Shown piece by piece: positions 22,972 through 30,283 of a stretch of DNA of 64,000 bases. The DNA is from a virus. The DNA lies in IMG/VR virus record IMGVR_UViG_3300032241_000649, positions 24,723 through 88,722 of that record; one strand, given 5' to 3'. The notes beneath the pieces are model-generated. The model was not told the DNA's origin. It saw only the letters and a list, made by a program, of their open reading frames with translations, and did not search any database. The translations under genes and the position numbers were made by a program. Positions within the stretch are counted from its first letter, which is position 1; each line of letters opens with the position of its first letter.

Positions 22972-23812
22972 AGCGCTTACATCCTTTCTCTGGATTATGA
23001 CTGCATACAGGTGGTCGCTTGTTCTCTACAGCCCAAGCTACATCTCTGGCCTTTTCAAAGATTTCTGCAGTGTACTCAGGAGAGTACTGAATTACAAATT
23101 CTTTATAGTCTTGATTTGCTTTAAGTTCATAGATAAAGACAATCTCTTTGGGTGCTGATTCAAGCAAACCCTCTTCAACCATCAAATGGCAAAGATGTAA
23201 GTAAACCTGTCCTTGAAGTTGGTGAGCACGAAACGGCATCTTGATGTTCTTCCAAGCCTTCTCAATATCACCTTCAGCTTGTGCGAGAATAGCTGGGGCC
23301 TCGTACCGAAGAGTTCCGGAACCAATAGACTTGATCTCAATTAGAAAGTCATCTCCAAGACCTTTAACCCAGCCATCTGTATGCCCAGCCATCATGTGCT
23401 TAGCACTTGTTAATGGGAACTCAGCATAGGCATGTGTTTTAGATACTTCAGAAGCTAGAAGTGGTCCTACCTTCTTGTTGCCCTTCTTCCAATAACCATA
23501 GAGCACACCCATTTCTTGCAACCAAGTCTGCCATTTAGCGTGGATGACATGACCCTCAGCAAAAATAGAAGACATGCGTAATGCCGGCTTATCTCTTACT
23601 TCTGCGTAGTCACCTAGTAGTGCGTGGTATTGTGCAAGTGCACACCACTCATCTTTAATAATATCTGAGGGGTGGATTACTGCCATATTACGCTCATCAA
23701 ACGGCTTAGATATAACATGGCGTTCAATAGCGCCCATTAATCTTGAAGGACGCTTGTTAGCCTCTAAGAATGCTTTTAAATCTTTACTGGCAATCGTCTT
23801 AGGTTTGCCCAT
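22952..23812 (-). CDS. Cas4/RecB-type PD-(D/E)XK exonuclease with Fe-S cluster
   Basis: 286 residues. C57 (EWCALAQYHALLGD) plus the C-terminal C270, C278, C281 (CSHNPEKGCKRC) form the four-Cys Fe-S set of Cas4/AddB-like nucleases. The nuclease core has GHTDGW, EIKSIG and a downstream QLQGQVYLH motif. It probably degrades DNA ends to produce single strands for RecA. It overlaps the WhiB gene. No CRISPR genes are nearby, so a CRISPR role is not suggested. Confidence 0.8.
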   Translation of the reverse strand: MGKPKTIASKDLKAFLEANKRPSRLMGAIERHVISKPFDERNMAVIHPSDIIKDEWCALAQYHALLGDYAEVRDKPALRMSSIFAEGHVIHAKWQTWLQEMGVLYGYWKKGNKKVGPLLASEVSKTHAYAEFPLTSAKHMMAGHTDGWVKGLGDDFLIEIKSIGSGTLRYEAPAILAQAEGDIEKAWKNIKMPFRAHQLQGQVYLHLCHLMVEEGLLESAPKEIVFIYELKANQDYKEFVIQYSPEYTAEIFEKARDVAWAVENKRPPVCSHNPEKGCKRCESFYI

Positions 23813-24137
23813 ACTTTCTGCCCTCTTTCTCTAACCACTGGTCTAAGGTAATACCTTGCTTAGTGATCTTACGTTGTACAGCGTTACGTTCTCTGTGAGA
23901 CATACCGCCAAATATTCCATGTTGCTCATCATTTATTATAGCTTCTTTAAGACACTCTTGTCTAACCGGGCAAGGAGACTTGCCATCTTTACCCCAGCAA
24001 ATTGCTTTAGCCCTATCAGCTATAGGTTTGTAAAGCGCTTTATCTCTTGGAGGAAAGAAAAGCTCTGTGTCTTCTCCTTGACACTTAGCCTCATATCGCC
24101 AAGTCCAGGAGGGATCGTCACTGTAACGGAGTACCAA
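23799..24137 (-). CDS. WhiB-family Fe-S transcription factor with expanded CxxC
   Basis: 112 residues from TTG 24137 (AAGGTG upstream). Four Cys (19, 47, 56, 62) and GIFGGMSHRER identify WhiB, an actinobacteria- and actinophage-specific regulator that binds a [4Fe-4S] cluster and contacts the host principal sigma factor. The usual C-x2-C is widened to C47-x8-C56 by an inserted GKDGKSP segment. A second, canonical WhiB is at 33541-33801. It probably reprograms host transcription. Confidence 0.85.
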   Translation of the reverse strand: MVLRYSDDPSWTWRYEAKCQGEDTELFFPPRDKALYKPIADRAKAICWGKDGKSPCPVRQECLKEAIINDEQHGIFGGMSHRERNAVQRKITKQGITLDQWLEKEGRKYGQT

Positions 24138-24485
24138 TTAATCACCTTGTTCATTGTGGCCCCCCACTCCCTTATTGTACATCGCATCTGTTAATTCATG
24201 AAAATGGTGCTCCTGGATGATCACGTAGTCTTGCCCATCTAGGTGGAAAGCAAGCACTGGCTCACGACTATCTAGGATGGCCTCGGTAGTGATCTTATCT
24301 AGGATAGTAGACTGGATACTGAAAGACTTCTTGCTAGTCCACTTATGCTCAAAGAGGTAGTGGTCATTTCTGACGTCACCCTTGCGAGACCAAAACGCCC
24401 CAGAGCCAGCACTGCGTTGGCCACCCGTTAGGGCAGCCAATCGCTTTTCATGCTTTAGGGATTGTTTTTGTCCCTCACTCTTCAC
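24138..24485 (-). CDS. PD-(D/E)XK endonuclease-like protein
   Basis: 115 residues from GTG 24485 (GAGG upstream). AGSGAFWSRKGDVRNDHYLF (D) and EHKWTSKKSFSI (E-x-K) form a compact PD-(D/E)XK core of the phage resolvase/packaging-endonuclease type. It directly follows RecA, with an 11-base overlap. Third nuclease of this superfamily in the cluster. Confidence 0.65.
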   Translation of the reverse strand: MKSEGQKQSLKHEKRLAALTGGQRSAGSGAFWSRKGDVRNDHYLFEHKWTSKKSFSIQSTILDKITTEAILDSREPVLAFHLDGQDYVIIQEHHFHELTDAMYNKGVGGHNEQGD

Positions 24486-25536
24486 TATCTGCCTCGTTTA
24501 ACATCAGTATTGGATTAGCCCGTAAAGTATCCATAACTGCTTTACTAATCTCTGCAGCTAGATCAACCTCTTCACGAAGAGAGTCAATAAGAGCCTGAGC
24601 CCCTTGCCACTTGCGATCTTTATAGTACATCCAACCGCCACGGCGCTCCACAATATCATTGAGGATAGCCAAGGCTACGATTTCTTTACCTGTGTCATAA
24701 CTACCAGCATCAATGGGACCGCCATCGGCAAAGTAGAAATCCAAGTAAGCAGTTTGTTGTGGAGGGAAGGTCTTGTTCTTTATAGTACGGACACGGATCG
24801 TCTGCCCCACGCGACGCTTTTCCTGTCCGGTGCCTACCTCGAGCCAATCATCGCGCTTTACTTCGCAACGAATGCTGTAGGCATAGTCTTTGCCAAGACC
24901 TCCCGGGGTTGTACGAGGATCGCCGTGCATGACGCCAATCTTCATACGATACTGATTGATCATAATACCTAATACAGGACGCTCTGCCTCTACTAGATCC
25001 CGCTTAGTAGCAGAAGCTACTTTACGGAAAAACTTATTTGTTATAAGGGCTCCTCGTCCCACTGTAAATTCTTCCATGTGCTTTTCGTCTTCCGCACTAG
25101 GTACAAGAGCGGGAAGAGAATCAACAACGACCATATCAACAGCTTTACTTTCCATGAACTGAATAACCGCATCGAATGCGTCCTCCATACTATTTGTTTC
25201 TACTAAGATAACGCGGTCTGTATCAACCCCGCATAGAGCTGCATACTGTGCGTCAAAAGCCTCTGCAGCGATCCAGACAGCTGTGAAGTCTGGATTGATT
25301 TGTTGGTTTGCACCTATGGTGCGTAGAGCAATAGCAGTCTTACCGTGAGAAGCCTCACCAACTAACTCCACCCAATGATTCATTGGCCATCCTCCACCAA
25401 GGACTACATCCATGGTTAGAGAGCCTGTTGTGATACGCTCTGGTAGACGGACTTGGCTAGCTAGTACCACAGTACCAGCTCCTACTTTTTTATTGATATT
25501 TGCTACAACTTTTAGAGCCTCTGCGTTAATAGCCAT
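24475..25536 (-). CDS. recA: RecA-like recombinase
   Basis: 353 residues. RecA core with Walker A GEASHGKT (60-67), Walker B VVVDSLPAL, MINQYRMKIGV and the GG-loop region TTPGGLGKDYAYS. Catalyses strand exchange for recombination-dependent replication and repair, acting with the SSB-like protein and the nearby nucleases. Sequence is diverged from host RecA and closer in style to UvsX/phage RecA. Starts in TAATG with the zinc-ribbon gene. Confidence 0.9.
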   Translation of the reverse strand: MAINAEALKVVANINKKVGAGTVVLASQVRLPERITTGSLTMDVVLGGGWPMNHWVELVGEASHGKTAIALRTIGANQQINPDFTAVWIAAEAFDAQYAALCGVDTDRVILVETNSMEDAFDAVIQFMESKAVDMVVVDSLPALVPSAEDEKHMEEFTVGRGALITNKFFRKVASATKRDLVEAERPVLGIMINQYRMKIGVMHGDPRTTPGGLGKDYAYSIRCEVKRDDWLEVGTGQEKRRVGQTIRVRTIKNKTFPPQQTAYLDFYFADGGPIDAGSYDTGKEIVALAILNDIVERRGGWMYYKDRKWQGAQALIDSLREEVDLAAEISKAVMDTLRANPILMLNEADSEE

Positions 25537-25931
25537 TATCCGATCCTATCTACGATTGTTCCAGGGTTAAATCCTCCGCCTTGTCCTACTTGCTTTGCTG
25601 CTTGAGTAGGGCCGGAAGAACTTCCACCAGGCATACCAGCACCGGAACCTTGCTGGATTACTGGGTATCCGCAATCATAACAACGCATGCGCTGTGTACC
25701 TTGCGGAGCAAAATAGTTACCACTATTACACTCAGGACAACGGTCGTTCATCCTGGCTGTTCTAGCTTTAGATACTAATTGATCATTGTCAGGATCATAA
25801 TTGACCTGAACGTTAGGTTGCTGTGCAGGAGGGGTATACGGCACACTTGGTGCAGGACCTACTGCAGGTGTAGGACTTGAAGAGCTAGGCTTTCCGCCTA
25901 ACTTATTAGCCCACCAGTCATTACTTGCCAT
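25536..25931 (-). CDS. zinc-ribbon protein with disordered arms
   Basis: 131 residues: a Ser/Pro-rich N-terminal arm (SSSSPTPAVGPAPSVPYTPP), a zinc ribbon CPECNSGNYF / MRCYDCGYP and a Gly/Gln-rich tail. Co-translated with RecA. Probably a nucleic-acid-binding accessory of recombination or replication; no specific family recognised. Confidence 0.65.
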   Translation of the reverse strand: MASNDWWANKLGGKPSSSSPTPAVGPAPSVPYTPPAQQPNVQVNYDPDNDQLVSKARTARMNDRCPECNSGNYFAPQGTQRMRCYDCGYPVIQQGSGAGMPGGSSSGPTQAAKQVGQGGGFNPGTIVDRIG

Positions 25932-26352
25932 GTTTTCCTCCAGTTACTTTTACTAACCCTAAGTTAGTTAGAGTTGATATACAAGATATTGTTGCTGATA
26001 AAGAGACTAATCTAAATAGCTTAGTCATCTCATCCATATCAATACCTTCTAACTTATCTAAATCTTCTTCATCTGTAAACATATACGCGGCTGCAGCAAT
26101 CTTAGAAGCGATGTCTGCATGAGAATCTATAAAGGGAAGTATATGAGAGAACACCTCAATACGATCTTGACTAGCACGCTCTTCCATCTCAGATACTTCT
26201 TCTGAAATGGGAGGGAGCCCTAGCGCCTCTGCAATAGACTCAGCGGGCTCTAATAGGGAGTCATAGATAACTTGCCTAATTAGAACTGGCAAAGGTACCT
26301 GTACCATTTTCATGGCACGTTCCCTATCTCTACGCTTCTTCTTGTTAAACAT
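25921..26352 (-). CDS. hypothetical protein
   Basis: 143 residues from ATG 26352 (TAATG with the polymerase stop; the upstream ATG lies inside the polymerase gene). Basic N-terminus (KKKRRDRERAMKM), then helices with an acidic middle (ERASQDRIEVFSHILPFID) and a hydrophobic C-terminal helix. Located between polymerase and RecA; role unknown. Confidence 0.6.
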   Translation of the reverse strand: MFNKKKRRDRERAMKMVQVPLPVLIRQVIYDSLLEPAESIAEALGLPPISEEVSEMEERASQDRIEVFSHILPFIDSHADIASKIAAAAYMFTDEEDLDKLEGIDMDEMTKLFRLVSLSATISCISTLTNLGLVKVTGGKHGK

Positions 26353-28340
26353 TACTTTGCATCTCCCCATCTATCTGCAACGCTTACTTCGGCTAGTAGT
26401 GGGATGCTTAGGGCGTTGATACCTTCCATCGCTTGACGAATTGCTGCCTCTGTTTCCTCAACTAAGTTTTCTGGAGTAACAGTTACAAGCTCATCATGAA
26501 TTGTAAGAATTAGGCTTGCCTTATCAGGAATCATCTTATGTGCCCGAATCATAGCAAGCTTAATAAGATCTGCTGAGGAGCCCTGAATTACCGTGTTAAA
26601 CGCCTGACGTTCGGCTTGGGCGCGTTCCCACATAACACCTGACCTTAGGTTAGGTAAATAACGGCGACGTCCTAGATAGGTCTTAGCATAAGGAACAGGC
26701 CCTCTGCGACGAGCATCGGTAATGATCTGTTTCTTGTAGCGCATAACTGTAGGAAACTTAGCAGCAAATGCATCTAACAAATCACGAGCTTCGGAGACAC
26801 TACAGCCAATATCTGCAGCTACCTTGTCTGGACCAACACCATACATAACAGCAAGGAATAGTGTCTTACATTTAGGGCGGTCATCAATATTCATGAGCTT
26901 ACCCATAGTTACGTAGACATCTTCCCCATTTAAATAACCCTCGCACATAAGGCGATCCCCGCTGAAGGAGGCGGTAACACGTGGCTCGATTTGCGAGTAG
27001 TCAGCCACGATCATCTTATAGCCCTCCGGAGCAACGAAGAGGTTACGGATCGCCTTACCGTTTTGAGTCTTTGAGTTAGGGATATTCTGAAGGTTAGGGT
27101 TGCGTGAAGCAAAACGACCCGTTTCAGCACCATACTGAATGAAGTCAGTATGGATCTTTCCCTTTACTAGCAGACTCTTCTTAGCAACAATCTTAGACTT
27201 GCCCGATGTTGTACGGGTAATATCCCCGCCAAGATATGGAATTACATACGTAGTAAGAAGCTTGTTTAAATCTGCATAATTTAGTAGGGCGTCAACAAAT
27301 ACGTCTTTACCCTGAAATATTTTAAGAGCAGGCTCAGAAACAGAATAATCTGAGATGTCTAGCTCATCACCGCGCTCTTCTTTAGCCTTACCTTTAGGAG
27401 TAAGAGCATTGCGGCCTTTAGGTCGTAAGCCACGACCACCCTCTGCTTTTTTAAAAAACAGAAGTTTTTGCTTTTCTGGGATACTGTTAATATTAAATGC
27501 CTTACCAGCTAAACGGTAAATAGTAGCCTTAGTTGTCTCTAGCTGAACTTCAAGCTCTGCTTTTAACTTTGTTAGTTGGCTAACATCAATGTTTGCTCCA
27601 TGAAGCTCCATATTACAGATAACCTCAAGTACGTCCATCTCAAGAAGAAACAAGCCCTCAAGATTATCACGATCAAGGTCCTTTTCATATTTCTGCCAAA
27701 GTTTCCAAGTCCACTCAGCATCTAAAGCAGCATAGGTAGCAACTTCGTCAAAGCTGTATACCTCAACCTCTTTACCAACACCTTTGACCATCTTGTACCC
27801 AAATTCACGCTCTAGGCAGTCATCAAGACCAAGACCTAAACGGTTTTGGCTGTTAATAATAAACGCCGCATTTAAGGTACAAGCGTACGGCTGCGCTGGC
27901 AGGCCACCAATATACTTGGCAACACTCTGCAAGTCGAACTTTAGATTATGTCCGATCTTTACCTTGTCACTAAAAAATAAAGGCTTTAGAGCCTTGAACA
28001 CTTCACCAGGTGTAAGTTGTTCAGGCCCAGGAGTAAAGATCTTTGTAGCTTTGCGCTCATCTTTACTGTAATCAGAAGGACGAATAGGAAGACCTTTAAT
28101 AATGCGGTCTTGAGCAGATGGAAGCAATGGAAAATCAGTGCGGATGTACTCACCATTAGGGTGCCCCATAGGGATAACATCAACGCGGCCCTCAGTAGCA
28201 AAAGCAATCCACATAACAGAATTCTGTCGCGGATCTCCACGATGTGTACCAACTGTTTCTACATCGTAGACAAAAGCGCTTACCTTATTGTAGGCAGCGA
28301 CAAACTCGTCTAGTTGCTCACTAGTTGTAATAATATTCAT
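26352..28340 (-). CDS. polA: family A DNA polymerase with 3'-5' exonuclease
   Basis: 662 residues. The exonuclease domain has D26-V-E28. The polymerase domain has motif A VADYSQIEPRV, the O-helix motif B KTLFLAVMYG (K492...Y500) and motif C TIHDELV. No 5'-nuclease domain. At the position equal to E. coli Pol I Phe762 the residue is Leu496 (K+4 in motif B). In virioplankton surveys Leu762 polymerases are a distinct group from Phe/Tyr types. It replicates the phage genome with the replisome genes at 32-37 kb. SD GAGGAG. Confidence 0.92.
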   Translation of the reverse strand: MNIITTSEQLDEFVAAYNKVSAFVYDVETVGTHRGDPRQNSVMWIAFATEGRVDVIPMGHPNGEYIRTDFPLLPSAQDRIIKGLPIRPSDYSKDERKATKIFTPGPEQLTPGEVFKALKPLFFSDKVKIGHNLKFDLQSVAKYIGGLPAQPYACTLNAAFIINSQNRLGLGLDDCLEREFGYKMVKGVGKEVEVYSFDEVATYAALDAEWTWKLWQKYEKDLDRDNLEGLFLLEMDVLEVICNMELHGANIDVSQLTKLKAELEVQLETTKATIYRLAGKAFNINSIPEKQKLLFFKKAEGGRGLRPKGRNALTPKGKAKEERGDELDISDYSVSEPALKIFQGKDVFVDALLNYADLNKLLTTYVIPYLGGDITRTTSGKSKIVAKKSLLVKGKIHTDFIQYGAETGRFASRNPNLQNIPNSKTQNGKAIRNLFVAPEGYKMIVADYSQIEPRVTASFSGDRLMCEGYLNGEDVYVTMGKLMNIDDRPKCKTLFLAVMYGVGPDKVAADIGCSVSEARDLLDAFAAKFPTVMRYKKQIITDARRRGPVPYAKTYLGRRRYLPNLRSGVMWERAQAERQAFNTVIQGSSADLIKLAMIRAHKMIPDKASLILTIHDELVTVTPENLVEETEAAIRQAMEGINALSIPLLAEVSVADRWGDAK

Positions 28341-28362
28341 TGCGCTCCTCAGGATTGATGCT

Positions 28363-28398
28363 GAGGGCCCGAAGAAAGGAGGTCAAAACCGGGCCCTC
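28363..28398 (-). other. hairpin with an anti-Shine-Dalgarno-like loop in the polymerase leader
   Basis: GAGGGCCCG / CGGGCCCTC (9-bp perfect stem) with an 18-base loop. On the transcribed (-) strand the loop contains ACCTCCTTTCT, an 11-base match to the 3' end of 16S rRNA. It sits between the SSB-like and polymerase genes; no U-run follows. Confidence 0.55.
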
Positions 28399-28413
28399 AA
28401 CAACGATGGTTAC

Positions 28414-29109
28414 TTAGTTGCTAGCTGCAAACTCACGAGCAATCTCAGCCAACTCAGCTTGCGTGGAAGTCTGGAGAGCTTCAGTTCCAAGCGGCTTAGC
28501 GGACTTGACTAACTCAGCAACAGCAACGGGATCAAGTTCCCATTCCTCAGCGAGATCGCGTTCCTTTACAGGAACAACGGAGTAAGAAGTCTTGGTGCCT
28601 TGACCAGACTTGCTTACTGCCCAATAAAGATCAGCACGATTAAGAGGACCTGTCTTCGGATTTGAAGCAAGCTTCTCAAGCTGACCGCATAGGCGTACCC
28701 CGACAGTCATTAGTTGTACCTCAGGATTTTCATCTGAGATGTTAAGTACGGTGAAAGCAAACTTAGGGGAAGGAACACTTCCTGCCTTAATTAGTGGATC
28801 GTTCTCACCGGTGCTGATAAACGACTTTTTACCTGGACGGTTAACCCAGTGTTGCATAAAAGCAAGTGGTTCATCTGTAATAAACTTAATTAGTTGGACA
28901 TCTTCATCAAACTTGAAGTCTGTTGCGAATGTCTTTGATTGAGAGCTTGCTACCTTCTTTGCTGCTGCCCAACCTTTTTGTACAGAGGACGAACGAACAG
29001 GTGTTTCATTCTCGTCTTCTGCTTCGAAGAGTTCTTCTTCTACTTCATCTGAGCCGTAAGAATCTACGTTAGGTACTTCTTTTTTGATCTTTAGTGATGA
29101 GGCGCTCAT
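28414..29109 (-). CDS. single-stranded DNA-binding protein-like
   Basis: 231 residues. Acidic N-terminal ~50 residues (EEELFEAEDENE), a core with strands (VQLIKFITDEPLAFMQHWV, FAFTVLNISDENPEVQLMTV) and a helical C-terminus. This pattern and its position beside the polymerase match actinophage SSB-like proteins. OB-fold not provable by eye. Likely coats single-stranded DNA for Pol A and RecA. SD AAAGGAG. Confidence 0.6.
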   Translation of the reverse strand: MSASSLKIKKEVPNVDSYGSDEVEEELFEAEDENETPVRSSSVQKGWAAAKKVASSQSKTFATDFKFDEDVQLIKFITDEPLAFMQHWVNRPGKKSFISTGENDPLIKAGSVPSPKFAFTVLNISDENPEVQLMTVGVRLCGQLEKLASNPKTGPLNRADLYWAVSKSGQGTKTSYSVVPVKERDLAEEWELDPVAVAELVKSAKPLGTEALQTSTQAELAEIAREFAASN

Positions 29110-29169
29110 GGCGCTCCTTTCGGTTGTTAGTTGATAGCTAAGCTCGGGTGAGCTTTTACGCTAGGTTGA

Positions 29170-29643
29170 TTACGCAGTTTCCTGATCGTGAATTGTCTTC
29201 CAGTTCTCCATTAGTTCAAATGATAGTTCCGGATAACGATTCCAATCAATCCTGGGAGCATCTATGAGCTTCCTAGACTCGAAACTTTTGATAGCTGACT
29301 CGATCATTGCTCTGGAGTACATACGCCAACCTGGCTTCTTTACTCCGTCTACAATCATTGACCTTAGGCGATAGGGTGCACGTGGTATATAACCTTTTCG
29401 TTCCCAAAGCCGTAGAGTTACTATCGGTCTGCCTAATGCTTGGCACAATGACCCTGCACTAAACAGTTCTACTGTCTTACCATTAGGTAAGGCTTTTACC
29501 TGTGGATTTGCATCCCAGGAACCTTCTTCCGCCTTTTTCTTCTTCTTATCCGCAACTATAGGATCTATAGGACGGCGCTTCCTTTTAGACCCAGGATAAT
29601 AATCATCTAAACTTCCAAAGAAGTCCTCGACCTTATCCTCCAT
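29170..29643 (-). CDS. MerR-type HTH DNA-binding protein
   Basis: 157 residues. LFSAGSLCQALGRPIVTLRL followed by WERKGYIPRAPYRL is the MerR-type winged HTH, preceded by a very basic arm (KRKRRPIDP, KKKKKAEEG). Likely a DNA-binding regulator or an excisionase-like architectural protein; no integrase is present to pair with. Single-base gap to the gene upstream. Confidence 0.7.
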   Translation of the reverse strand: MEDKVEDFFGSLDDYYPGSKRKRRPIDPIVADKKKKKAEEGSWDANPQVKALPNGKTVELFSAGSLCQALGRPIVTLRLWERKGYIPRAPYRLRSMIVDGVKKPGWRMYSRAMIESAIKSFESRKLIDAPRIDWNRYPELSFELMENWKTIHDQETA

Positions 29644-29644
29644 G

Positions 29645-30082
29645 TTACGCCTTTACAGGTATAAATGCAAAAGTAACCTTCTTAGGAAACATTATATCAA
29701 TTTCCTCTTCGCTTAGCAACCCGTCGTAAAGACATGCCATAACTTCGTCTTCTTTAAGTACAGGCTCCATTACATAGCAACGGTCAAATAGACCTTTATC
29801 TTTAAGGAGTTTCTCAGCGGTTTCTGAATCAAGGTATTGTGAAACCTTGCGCTGGCGTTTTAGGGCTGTATACCCATCAATTTCTTCTGGGAGCTGAATG
29901 TACAAGCTTCCTTTTTCATCAGGCTCACCGTCTGTATCTACTATGTCTGATAGCTCTGCTTTAAGCAGATCACGTTGTGCAGTTAGATCGTCTACACGAT
30001 TGCGTAGCCCAAGAAATTCCCGCACTTTGACAAGGAACGGATCTTCAGTCTTAGGTGCTTCTCTTGTAATTACTTTTGGCAT
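29645..30082 (-). CDS. hypothetical protein with coiled coil
   Basis: 145 residues. The coiled coil LGLRNRVDDLTAQRDLLKAE, a beta part and a LSEEEIDIMFP helix form a recurrent actinophage protein of unknown function near replication genes. First gene behind the promoter at 30102-30130 (SD AGGGGG). Confidence 0.6.
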   Translation of the reverse strand: MPKVITREAPKTEDPFLVKVREFLGLRNRVDDLTAQRDLLKAELSDIVDTDGEPDEKGSLYIQLPEEIDGYTALKRQRKVSQYLDSETAEKLLKDKGLFDRCYVMEPVLKEDEVMACLYDGLLSEEEIDIMFPKKVTFAFIPVKA

Positions 30083-30101
30083 CTCTTACCCCCTATAACC
30101 T

Positions 30102-30130
30102 ATTATAGACTATAACTCAGGAGAATGCAA
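30102..30130 (-). promoter_or_regulatory. promoter TTGCAT-N17-TATAAT, inside the RHH gene end
   Basis: TTGCAT (30130-30125), 17 bases and TATAAT (30107-30102). The boxes and spacing are identical to those of the promoter at 17165-17193. The -35 lies in the last codons of the RHH gene; the promoter drives the gene starting at 30082. Confidence 0.65.
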
Positions 30131-30271
30131 ATCCTTAATATAGGCTTTTAAAGCCTCGATGATAACGTCAGTTACTGTACGTTCTTCGATAGCTGCTTTG
30201 TCCTTAACGGCTGCCCATAGCTCATTAGACACACGGATAGTACGTGTTGGGGTTTTAGGTGCGTTTGGCAT
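30110..30271 (-). CDS. ribbon-helix-helix (RHH/CopG-type) DNA-binding protein
   Basis: 53 residues: TRTIRVSNELWAAVKDKAAI followed by EERTVTDVIIEALKAYI is a full RHH domain (strand with R-T-I-R-V, then two helices). A typical small dimeric repressor. Its 3' end overlaps a promoter, so binding nearby could be autoregulatory or control the 30082 operon. No obvious SD; translation may be coupled to the SNF2 gene upstream (12-base gap). Confidence 0.75.
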   Translation of the reverse strand: MPNAPKTPTRTIRVSNELWAAVKDKAAIEERTVTDVIIEALKAYIKDLHSPEL

Positions 30272-30283
30272 AGTGACATAAGT

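Noticed and set aside
22952-23812. Cas4 as part of a phage CRISPR system
   Set aside because: No array, Cas1 or Cas2 seen. Cas4/RecB-like nucleases are common in actinophage recombination clusters.
29110-29169. Terminator between the SSB-like and MerR genes (AAGCTC/GAGCTT hairpin)
   Set aside because: A 6-bp stem without a U-run in the transcribed direction; it may be chance structure in the SSB leader.
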